From positions 1 through 11,288 of the forward strand of contig DNTK01000360.1 of NCBI GenBank assembly GCA_003508755.1: DNA of 11,288 bases, given 5' to 3'. The position numbers and the translations under genes are program-made. Shown here one piece after another: positions 1 to 6,838 of this stretch; position 1 is the first letter of the stretch, and each line of letters begins with the position of its first letter. Source of the DNA: Bacteroidales bacterium (lineage in GTDB: Bacteria; Bacteroidota; Bacteroidia; Bacteroidales; UBA10428). The notes below the pieces were generated by a model that saw nothing but the letters and a program-made list of their open reading frames with translations, made no database searches and was not told the origin of the DNA.

Positions 1-296
1 AATTTAAGTTGTATGAAAACATTGAAGAACTGGCACCCGAAGTATTCGCAAAATTTAAAGGCGGTGATGCAGTGAAGGTTATCAGTCCCAATGTTGATTT
101 TTATTCAGGATTTGTATATAAATGCATCGATATCCCCAAAGAGCTTTACACCCCAATATTTGCTGTTTCGCGCATTGCCGGTTGGTGTGCACATCGCCTG
201 GAAGAAATAACTTTCAGTTCGAAACGAATAATTCGCCCTGCCTATAAAAATATATATGGTAGAATCGATTATGACAACTTAGATGAAAGAGAATAG
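1..296 (+). CDS. gltA: Citrate synthase, C-terminal end (5' part lies outside the window)
   Basis: The open frame runs in from the left edge (first complete codon at base 3) and stops at TAG 294-296, so only about 98 C-terminal residues are visible. Citrate synthase condenses acetyl-CoA with oxaloacetate to citrate in the cytoplasm, the first step of the TCA cycle. The fragment holds the family's catalytic-aspartate block, PNVDFYSG, with the Asp codon at 96-98 (the equivalent of E. coli Asp362). It is followed by the conserved stretch ending GWCAHRLEE (typical GWIAHWxE) and by an arginine-rich RIIRPAYKNIYGR tail that matches the usual RPxxxYxG ending. A TTG at 9-11 could be mistaken for a start, but the homology continues upstream of it, so it is internal. 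No convincing terminator follows. The identification rests on recognised motifs; the bacterial subtype cannot be judged from the tail alone. Confidence 0.9.
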   Translation, partial: FKLYENIEELAPEVFAKFKGGDAVKVISPNVDFYSGFVYKCIDIPKELYTPIFAVSRIAGWCAHRLEEITFSSKRIIRPAYKNIYGRIDYDNLDERE

Positions 297-390
297 GGTA
301 AAATAGTTTAAAATTGAAATTTTCAGCCCATCATTCATTATAAATTAATGTTAAAGTGGCAGATTTAACTTTTAACTTAAATATTTTTTA

Positions 391-398
391 TATCTTTG
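391..398 (+). promoter_or_regulatory. Candidate gltB promoter, -7 box
   Basis: TATCTTTG matches the Bacteroidota sigma-ABfr -7 consensus TAnnTTTG at every fixed position. Transcription would begin near 402-405, giving a leader of about 215 bases before gltB. The -33 element is poor: only ACTTTT-like sequence, including two TTTAACT heptamers at 364-377, lies at the right distance, with no clean TTTG. No comparably good -7 box lies between the attenuator and gltB, so this is the best candidate for driving gltBD. Start site not proven. Confidence 0.55.
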
Positions 399-471
399 TA
401 GTCAGAATGTATAAAGATGCATAAACACAAGCGAAATATTAAATCTTTCTTTGAGATAGTAATAAGCTGAG

Positions 472-532
472 CGAGAATGGCTTCGGCCATATAATATACA
501 AGCCATTCTCGATACAGAATGGCTTTTTTTTT
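472..532 (+). promoter_or_regulatory. Candidate transcription attenuator in the gltB leader
   Basis: Three segments can pair in two exclusive ways. Segment A is CGAGAATGGCTT (472-483), B is AAGCCATTCTCG (500-511) and C is AGAATGGCTT (516-525). A with B gives a perfect 12-bp stem with a 16-base loop. B with C gives a perfect 10-bp stem with a 6-base loop and a U tract, that is, a terminator. A and C therefore share the 10-mer AGAATGGCTT and compete for B. Segment A can also close locally as ATGGC-TTCG-GCCAT (477-490), a stable C(UUCG)G tetraloop hairpin that leaves B free for the terminator. This is the usual architecture of antiterminator/terminator control. The signal that chooses between states is not visible; I recognise no known riboswitch class here. 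Confidence 0.6.
500..532 (+). terminator. Intrinsic terminator in the gltB leader
   Basis: A perfect 10-bp hairpin pairs 500-509 with 516-525 around the loop CGATAC. Nine consecutive T residues (524-532) begin within the end of the stem. It sits about 100 bases after the predicted transcription start and 88 bases before gltB, so it would end transcription early unless the competing stem 472-483/500-511 forms. It could alternatively end a short stand-alone RNA, but then gltB would lack an evident promoter. Confidence 0.75.
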
Positions 533-620
533 GCATAGAAGAATATTTTAGCTGTTATTTTATTCTATTAGATAGGTAACAGCATATCAGAAAAATGAGG
601 TTTAAGTAAAAATTGGAGAT

Positions 621-3600
621 ATGGTAAAAGGATTTCCTAACCCGCAAGGATTGTATGACCCGGCAAATGAGCACGACAATTGTGGTATCGGGTTTGTGAC
701 GCAGATTAAAGGAATAAAATCACATGATATTATTGCCAAAGGACTTGAAGTGTTGGTGAATATGACTCACCGGGGTGCCGAAAGTGCCGATAATGTATCG
801 GGCGATGGTGCTGGCATTCTTATTCAGCTTCCACACCAGTTTTTCATCAAAAAAGGCATAAGCGTGCCGGAAGAAGGAAAGTATGGTGCCGGACTTGTTT
901 TTCTGCCAAGCGAGACAAGAGCCCGAAAAGAGTGTGAATCCATTCTTATTGGAGCCATTAAGGATGAGGGGCTAAGCGTTCGTGATATTCTTGATGTAAA
1001 AGTCGATAGTCGCGTTTTGGGGGATATTTCGCGATCTACCGAACCTTACATAAAACAAATATTTGTAGAGGGAAAATTTCCCGAACAGGATATCCTGGAA
1101 CGTAAGTTATTTATTGCCCGCAAGCAGGCCGAAAAGCAGGGTCGAGAATCAAACATAAAAGATAAAGAAGCATTCTACCTGCCAAGTTTATCATCTAAAG
1201 TGATGATTTACAAAGGCATGTTAGCCCCCGATCAGGTTGGACGCTATTTTGTTGACTTACGCGATCCGGATATGACCAGTGCCATTGCACTTGTACACTC
1301 CCGCTTCTCAACCAATACCTTCCCAACCTGGGATTTGGCGCAACCTTTCCGTTTTCTGGCTCACAATGGCGAGATCAATACCGTGAAAGGAAACCGCATG
1401 TGGATGACAGCCAGAGAGAGCATCATTAAATCCGATTTATTTGGCGACGACCTGGAAAAGCTTTTCCCCATTATTGAGCCGGATAAATCCGATTCAGCAT
1501 CGCTGGACAATGCGTTAGAGTTTCTTGTACTTACGGGAAAATCTTTACCACAAGCCTTAAGTATGCTCATTCCGGAGTCCTGGAACGATAAAAATCCGAT
1601 TCCGCCCAGCTTAAAAGCATATTACGAGTACCAGTCGACATTAATGGAACCCTGGGATGGTCCTGCATCGGTAGTATTCTCCGATGGGCGCTACATTGGT
1701 GGCACACTCGATCGAAACGGTTTACGCCCCTCTCGGTTCGTAATTACAAAAGACGACGTAATAGTAATGGGCTCAGAAGTGGGTGTGCAGGTTTTCCCAC
1801 CAGAGGCAATTCGCGAAAAAGGACGTTTGCGTCCAGGTAAGATATTATTGGTGGATACAAAAATGGGGATCATTGTTCCCGATGAAGAAGTAAAGCACCA
1901 ATTAGCCAATCAGAATCCATACCAACAATGGCTGGCCGAAAACCGCATTGATCTGGATGATATAAAAGTGAAAAAACGGGTACGTTCGCAGTTAGATGAA
2001 AGTCACGAAACTTATATCAAAACCTTTGGTTATTCCAAAGAAGATGTCCAGGTTATTTTAAAACCTATGGCCACGGACGGACAGGAGCCCACCCATTCGA
2101 TGGGCAACGACACTCCACTGGCCGTATTTTCAGATCAACCACAACGTTTATTTAATTATTTCAAGCAGCTGTTTGCACAGGTAACCAATCCGGCAATTGA
2201 TCCCATACGCGAGGGACTGGTAATGTCAACAACCAATTACATTGGTTCTGTTTCGAAAAATATATTATTTGAATCGGCCGAGCAATGTCGACTCATAAAG
2301 TTTCGCTCTCCGATTGTTTCTAATACCAACCTGAATAAACTTCGCAACCTAAAGGAAGAGAATTTCGACCATATAGATTTGCCAATTTTATTCGATGCAC
2401 ACGCTGAAAAACCGGGTAAAGCCCTGGAAGATGCACTCGATGTATTATGCAAGCAGGCCGAAGCAGCGGTTGATAATGATATTAACTTTATTATACTATC
2501 CGACAGAGGAATAGATGAAAATCATGCTCCGATTCCATCGCTACTGGCAACAGCAGCTGTGCATCATCACCTGATACGTGCTAAGAAACGCATGCAGGTG
2601 GGGCTTGTTGTAGAAACTGCCGAAGCCCGTGAAGTAAACCACATAGCCCTATTGATAGGTTTTGGAGCCTCGGTAGTAAATCCATATGGTGCCTTTGCAG
2701 TAATTGAAAGATTATGCAGTGGCGGCGAAATTGATATCGATTATGTGGCTGCCCGCGAGAATTACTACAAATCCATCAATAAAGGCTTAATGAAGATTAT
2801 GTCGAAAATGGGGATTTCTACTTTGCGCAGTTACCATGGGGCACAAATTTTCGAAGCCTTAGGATTGGATGCTGAGTTTGTTGGACGCTATTTTACCGGC
2901 ACCGATTCGCGCATTGGTGGTATTGGGCTGAATGAAATTGCTCAAGAAGCACTTATCCCGCACAGGAAAGCTTTTGTGGAGAACCCGCAAACCAACGACG
3001 TGTTAAAATCGGCAGGCACTTATCACTATCGCGTGGGTGGCGAAAAACATGGTTGGAATCCCGAATCGATTGGTCTGTTGCAATGGGCAACCCGCACAGG
3101 AGATTACAATAAATATAAAGAGTATTCAGCAAAAGTTAATGAAGATAACCGGGCACCGCATTTCTTACGAGGTTGCGTAAACTTCAAGAAGGGAAACCCG
3201 ATTCCAATTGAAGAGGTGGAGCCCGCAGAAGAAATCATGAAGCGTTTTGTTACCGGAGCCATGTCTTTCGGTTCAATCAGTAAGGAAGCTCACGAGGCAC
3301 TTGCTGTAGCCATGAATAAAATTGGCGGGAAGAGCAACACTGGCGAAGGGGGTGAGGATCCGGAACGATTCAAACCACGTGAAGATGGTTCTTCGGCACG
3401 TAGTGCTATCAAACAAGTGGCATCGGGCCGTTTCGGAGTAACCTGTAACTACCTTGTAAACGCCGACGAAATACAAATTAAAGTGGCACAGGGCGCCAAG
3501 CCTGGCGAAGGCGGACAGCTGCCAGGCCATAAAATCGATAAAATTATTGGTAAGATACGTAACTCTACACCTGGCATTACGCTTATCTCACCACCACCCC

Positions 3601-5165
3601 ACCACGATATTTATTCTATCGAGGACCTTGCGCAGTTAATTTTTGACCTGAAATGTACCAATCCGAAAGCAAAAATTAATGTGAAACTTGTTGCCGAGCG
3701 TGGAATGGGTACTATTGCTGCCGGGGTATCTAAAGCCTATGCCGATAGCATTACTATATCGGGTAGTGAAGGTGGTACCGGAGCTTCTCCTGCAAGTTCA
3801 ATCAAGCATGCAGGTTTACCAATGGAATTAGGGATTTCCGAAGTACAACAAACACTTGTAATAAATAACCTTCGCGACAGAGTTCGTCTGCAAACCGACG
3901 GACAAATTAAAACCGGTCGCGATGTGGTTTATGCCGGACTATTGGGAGCCGAAGAATTTGGATTTGCCACGGTAGGATTAATAGTTCTTGGTTGCATTAT
4001 GATGCGTAAGTGTCACCTGAATACTTGTCCTGTAGGTGTGGCTACTCAAAATGCTGAGCTTCGTAAACGATTTATTGGTAAAGCAGATTATGTGGTTAAC
4101 TATTTCAAATTTGTAGCCGAAGAAATTCGTGAAATTTTAGCAGAACTCGGGTATAAGAAATTCGACGATATTGTTGGTCGTACCGATCTGATGGAAAAGA
4201 GAAAGGACATTGATCACTGGAAAGCGAAGACAGTGGATCTTTCGCGTATTCTTTTCCGTCCAAAAGAAGTAGAAATACATCAGACACATTGCTGTGTAAC
4301 TCAAAAGCATAAGATCGAGGAAGTCATGGATCACGAACTCATCAAACGCAGCAACCGTGCTATTAAGAATAAACAAAAAGTATGGATTACTAAATGCATC
4401 CAAAATACCGATCGTACCGTGGGTGCCATGCTTTCCGGTAAAATTACAGAATACCACGGAGAAGCCGGACTGCCCGATTCAACCATCAATGCAAAGTTTA
4501 TTGGCTCGGCAGGGCAAAGTTTTGGCGCCTTCCTGGCCAGGGGAGTACATTTTCATCTCGAAGGCGATAGCAACGATTACCTGGGTAAGGGTTTATCTGG
4601 AGGTAGAATATCGGTAGTGCCTCCAAAGGGTTCAACCTACATACCTGAAAAGAATATTATTGTGGGTAATACACTGCTTTACGGAGCCACCGGAGGGGAA
4701 GCCTATATTCAAGGTGTGGCCGGTGAACGATTCTGTGTGCGTAATTCCGGAGCCAAAGCCGTGATTGAGGGTGTGGGTGACCACTGCTGTGAATATATGA
4801 CCGGAGGAAGGACCGTTGTACTAGGTAAAACAGGAAGAAATTTTGCTGCCGGTATGAGTGGAGGAATTGCTTATGTACTTGATGTAGATAGCGATTTTGA
4901 TTATTTCTGCAACAAAGGTCTTGTTGAACTGGGACCGGTGTTGGATAGAGATGATGAGGTGGAACTACAGACGCTTGTTTCGAACCATTATAATTACACC
5001 GGAAGTGCACTGGCAGAAAAAATTCTTGTAAAATGGGATGAATACCTGCCGCACTTTATAAAAGTAATTCCGTTCGAATACAAGAAGATTCTTGAAGAAC
5101 AAAAACTGGAGGCCTTGCAGAGTAAAATTAAAGCAACCGAGGACGAGCCTCATTTTCAGTATTAA
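621..5165 (+). CDS. gltB: Glutamate synthase (NADPH) large subunit
   Basis: This is the 1514-residue alpha subunit of GOGAT. With GltD it converts glutamine plus 2-oxoglutarate plus NADPH to two glutamates in the cytoplasm. After a 20-residue propeptide, Cys21 (in NCGIGF) is the expected amidotransferase nucleophile of the Ntn-type glutaminase domain (about 21-430), which also carries HRGAESAD and HNGEINT (from His248). A central linker domain follows (about 440-800). The FMN/synthase domain (about 870-1200) includes FVTGAMSFGS, SGSEGGTGASP (from Ser1047) and the [3Fe-4S] ligands Cys1125, Cys1131 and Cys1136 in CX5CHX4C. The C-terminal Gly-rich beta-helix covers about 1250-1480. The length is normal for bacterial GltB and no domain is missing. 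The ATG at 621 follows a GGAG only two bases upstream and gives the short propeptide expected. A probable attenuator precedes it, and gltD follows after 87 bases. Confidence 0.97.
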   Translation: MVKGFPNPQGLYDPANEHDNCGIGFVTQIKGIKSHDIIAKGLEVLVNMTHRGAESADNVSGDGAGILIQLPHQFFIKKGISVPEEGKYGAGLVFLPSETRARKECESILIGAIKDEGLSVRDILDVKVDSRVLGDISRSTEPYIKQIFVEGKFPEQDILERKLFIARKQAEKQGRESNIKDKEAFYLPSLSSKVMIYKGMLAPDQVGRYFVDLRDPDMTSAIALVHSRFSTNTFPTWDLAQPFRFLAHNGEINTVKGNRMWMTARESIIKSDLFGDDLEKLFPIIEPDKSDSASLDNALEFLVLTGKSLPQALSMLIPESWNDKNPIPPSLKAYYEYQSTLMEPWDGPASVVFSDGRYIGGTLDRNGLRPSRFVITKDDVIVMGSEVGVQVFPPEAIREKGRLRPGKILLVDTKMGIIVPDEEVKHQLANQNPYQQWLAENRIDLDDIKVKKRVRSQLDESHETYIKTFGYSKEDVQVILKPMATDGQEPTHSMGNDTPLAVFSDQPQRLFNYFKQLFAQVTNPAIDPIREGLVMSTTNYIGSVSKNILFESAEQCRLIKFRSPIVSNTNLNKLRNLKEENFDHIDLPILFDAHAEKPGKALEDALDVLCKQAEAAVDNDINFIILSDRGIDENHAPIPSLLATAAVHHHLIRAKKRMQVGLVVETAEAREVNHIALLIGFGASVVNPYGAFAVIERLCSGGEIDIDYVAARENYYKSINKGLMKIMSKMGISTLRSYHGAQIFEALGLDAEFVGRYFTGTDSRIGGIGLNEIAQEALIPHRKAFVENPQTNDVLKSAGTYHYRVGGEKHGWNPESIGLLQWATRTGDYNKYKEYSAKVNEDNRAPHFLRGCVNFKKGNPIPIEEVEPAEEIMKRFVTGAMSFGSISKEAHEALAVAMNKIGGKSNTGEGGEDPERFKPREDGSSARSAIKQVASGRFGVTCNYLVNADEIQIKVAQGAKPGEGGQLPGHKIDKIIGKIRNSTPGITLISPPPHHDIYSIEDLAQLIFDLKCTNPKAKINVKLVAERGMGTIAAGVSKAYADSITISGSEGGTGASPASSIKHAGLPMELGISEVQQTLVINNLRDRVRLQTDGQIKTGRDVVYAGLLGAEEFGFATVGLIVLGCIMMRKCHLNTCPVGVATQNAELRKRFIGKADYVVNYFKFVAEEIREILAELGYKKFDDIVGRTDLMEKRKDIDHWKAKTVDLSRILFRPKEVEIHQTHCCVTQKHKIEEVMDHELIKRSNRAIKNKQKVWITKCIQNTDRTVGAMLSGKITEYHGEAGLPDSTINAKFIGSAGQSFGAFLARGVHFHLEGDSNDYLGKGLSGGRISVVPPKGSTYIPEKNIIVGNTLLYGATGGEAYIQGVAGERFCVRNSGAKAVIEGVGDHCCEYMTGGRTVVLGKTGRNFAAGMSGGIAYVLDVDSDFDYFCNKGLVELGPVLDRDDEVELQTLVSNHYNYTGSALAEKILVKWDEYLPHFIKVIPFEYKKILEEQKLEALQSKIKATEDEPHFQY

Positions 5166-5185
5166 TTGAAGTAGAACAGAGACTT

Positions 5186-5245
5186 AAAGTACGAAGTACA
5201 AAGAAACAACAACTTTAAACTTGGAACTTTAGACTTTTAACTTAT
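5186..5245. repeat. Inverted array of 7-bp repeats in the gltB-gltD gap
   Basis: Right arm: five imperfect heptamers in register, AACTTTA, AACTTGG, AACTTTA, GACTTTT and AACTTAT (5211-5245). Left arm: AAAGTAC, GAAGTAC and AAAGAAA (5186-5206), roughly the reverse complement of the right arm. About 15 of 19 positions can pair between the arms around the spacer AAACAACAA. The array fills most of the 87-bp gap and no promoter box is evident in it. Similar AACTTTN heptad strings are, from memory, common between genes in Bacteroidota; their function is unknown to me. It could form a hairpin in the gltBD mRNA. Confidence 0.65.
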
Positions 5246-5252
5246 AGATATC

Positions 5253-6677
5253 ATGGGAAACCCAAAAGGATTCTTAGAAATAGATAGAAAAACAGCAGGC
5301 TATCGCCCTGTAAACGAGCGAGTAAAAGACTACAGCGAGGTAGAACAGGTATTGAACGAAAAAGACCGTAAGGACCAGGCTTCGCGATGCATGGATTGCG
5401 GAATTCCATTTTGTTCATGGGGATGCCCGGTAAGTAACAATATGCCAGAGTTTCAGGATGCCATTTACAAAGGCGACTGGAAAGAAGCAAATACCGTTCT
5501 TTCACAAACCAATAATTTCCCGGAAGTAACAGGGCGTGTTTGTCCAGCCCCATGCGAGCATGCATGCACGCTAAATATACATGAAGAACCTGTAACCATT
5601 CGGGAAAACGAATGTGCCACGGTTGAGAAAGCCTTCGAAATGGGTTATATCCAGCCAGAGCCTCCAAAGGTGCGCACCGGTAAAAAGGTTGCTGTGATTG
5701 GTTCCGGACCAGCTGGTTTATCATGTGCCGACCTGTTAAACAAGTGGGGACACGAAGTAACTGTTTTTGAAAAGGATGAAGAATTAGGCGGTTTGATGCG
5801 TTTCGGAATTCCTGATTTCAAACTGGATAAAGAGATCGTTGAACGTCGGATTTCAGTATTCAGGGAGGAAGGAATGAAGGTAAAAACCAATTGCCATGTT
5901 GGTGTTGATATCAAAGGGAAAGATCTTTTAAAGCAATACGATGCTGTAGTGCTGGCAATTGGTGCTATGAAACCCCGCGATTTGGAAGTCGAAGGACGCG
6001 AACTTAAAGGCGTGCATTTTGCCATGGATTTTCTTACCCAGCAAAATCGTGTAGTTGCCGGAGCCAAGGTTAAAGATAAAGATCGCATTCTTGCCAAGGG
6101 AAAAAACGTATTGGTTATTGGTGGGGGTGATACAGGATCCGACTGTGTCGGGACCTCCGTTCGTCAGGGAGCAAAATCTTTACAACAGATAGAAATTCTT
6201 CCAAAGCCTCCTGAAAAACGTGCCGAAAACAACCCATGGCCATATTGGGGCAATACGCTTCGAACATCCTCGTCACACATGGAGGGCTGTGAGCGCTCGT
6301 GGCTGGTAAATACAAAGAGGTTTATTGGCGACGAAAATGGAAATCTGACGGGAGCCGAAGTTGTTGACATCGAATGGAAAAAAGAAAATGGCCAGTTTAA
6401 AATGGTAGAAGTAAAAGGCTCTAAAAGAGTAATCAAAACCGAACTGGCGCTGCTTTCGATGGGTTTTGTTCACTGTATACACGAAGGACTTGCTGATGAG
6501 CTTGGTGTAAAATATGATAAGCGTGGCAATATAGTTATTGATGAAAAACAAGCCACTACAAAGGCAAAAGTATATGCCTGTGGTGATGCTGCAGCAGGAG
6601 CAAGTTTAGTAGTTCGTGCAATTACCTCAGGTCGCAAAACAGCGGAGAATATTCATGCCGAATTAATAAAGAAATAG
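5253..6677 (+). CDS. gltD: Glutamate synthase (NADPH) small subunit
   Basis: This 474-residue beta subunit oxidises NADPH and passes electrons through FAD and [4Fe-4S] clusters to the FMN of GltB. The N-terminal ferredoxin-like domain has two cysteine groups: Cys46, Cys49, Cys54, Cys58 (CMDCGIPFCSWGCP) and Cys97, Cys101, Cys105 (CPAPCEHAC). The FAD-binding Rossmann motif GSGPAG is at 150-155, followed by ELGGLMRFGIPDFKL. The NADPH-binding motif GGGDTG is at 290-295, and the C-terminal FAD motif YACGDAAAGASLVV lies near 440-455. Length agrees with the roughly 470 residues usual for GltD. The start ATG has no clear Shine-Dalgarno but gives the usual N-terminus, MGNPKGFLE. It is probably co-transcribed with gltB, since no promoter box is seen in the gap and a strong terminator follows gltD. 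The domain organisation is shared with other small-subunit-like oxidoreductases, but linkage to gltB settles the role. Confidence 0.96.
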   Translation: MGNPKGFLEIDRKTAGYRPVNERVKDYSEVEQVLNEKDRKDQASRCMDCGIPFCSWGCPVSNNMPEFQDAIYKGDWKEANTVLSQTNNFPEVTGRVCPAPCEHACTLNIHEEPVTIRENECATVEKAFEMGYIQPEPPKVRTGKKVAVIGSGPAGLSCADLLNKWGHEVTVFEKDEELGGLMRFGIPDFKLDKEIVERRISVFREEGMKVKTNCHVGVDIKGKDLLKQYDAVVLAIGAMKPRDLEVEGRELKGVHFAMDFLTQQNRVVAGAKVKDKDRILAKGKNVLVIGGGDTGSDCVGTSVRQGAKSLQQIEILPKPPEKRAENNPWPYWGNTLRTSSSHMEGCERSWLVNTKRFIGDENGNLTGAEVVDIEWKKENGQFKMVEVKGSKRVIKTELALLSMGFVHCIHEGLADELGVKYDKRGNIVIDEKQATTKAKVYACGDAAAGASLVVRAITSGRKTAENIHAELIKK

Positions 6678-6715
6678 GGTTATACTATACAGCATAGTTC
6701 AGACAAAAGTTTTAT

Positions 6716-6750
6716 AAACCGGATTATCCTGCTTGGATGTCCGGTTTTTT
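6716..6750 (+). terminator. Intrinsic terminator after gltD
   Basis: AAACCGGA (6716-6723) pairs perfectly with TCCGGTTT (6740-6747). The stem continues through a T-G wobble and one bulged base to an inner ATCC/GGAT stem with the loop TGCTT. Six T residues (6745-6750), one G and five more T residues follow. It lies 38 bases after the gltD stop, marks the end of the gltBD unit, and separates it from the amylase gene. Confidence 0.85.
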
Positions 6751-6802
6751 GTTTTTAGTCCCCTATATCCGGAAAAGATTTTTTTTGCATCCTGTTATTT
6801 CT

Positions 6803-6810
6803 TAATTTTC
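6803..6810 (+). promoter_or_regulatory. Possible -7 box for the GH13 gene
   Basis: TAATTTTC matches TAnnTTTG at five of six fixed positions and lies 28 bases before the start codon. A TTTG at 6784-6787 could serve as the -33 element, but the 15-base spacer is shorter than the usual 19 or so. Weak call. Confidence 0.25.
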
Positions 6811-6838
6811 ATCATCATTAAAACTTAAAAACCGCTTT

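Larger units (their letters stand above)
297..620. other. Non-coding interval between citrate synthase and gltB (promoter plus leader RNA)
   Basis: This 324-base stretch has no substantial ORF. The first 90 bases are AT-rich and featureless apart from weak AT-only hairpins. A consensus -7 box lies at 391-398. The remaining 220 bases read as a long 5' leader for gltB. It contains a 17-codon mini-ORF (417-470), the competing hairpins at 472-532, and a 7-bp inverted repeat, GCTGTTA (551-557) with TAACAGC (577-583). It ends in a GGAG (615-618) two bases before the gltB start codon. Confidence 0.7.

Noticed and set aside
304..350. Terminator after citrate synthase
   Set aside because: Only AT-only or 5-bp stems are present (for example AAAATT/AATTTT), with no GC stem followed by a T tract.
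400..532. Known riboswitch or T-box in the gltB leader
   Set aside because: I see no T-box sequence, no cobalamin, SAM, TPP or glutamine riboswitch core, and the aptamer-length region before the hairpins is AT-rich and unstructured. Only the competing stems are supported.
4137..4457. A 106-codon minus-strand ORF inside gltB, and others like it (3273-3530, 4657-5010)
   Set aside because: They lie wholly within the well-supported gltB frame, resemble no family, and have low-complexity or Ser/His-rich composition typical of antisense frames.
5186..5245. CRISPR-like repeat array
   Set aside because: Units are 7 bases, imperfect and adjacent without spacers. This is a short tandem/inverted repeat and no cas genes are present.
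5251..5724. A 157-codon minus-strand ORF over the start of gltD
   Set aside because: It is antisense to the conserved cysteine and FAD-binding region of gltD and shows no recognisable protein features.
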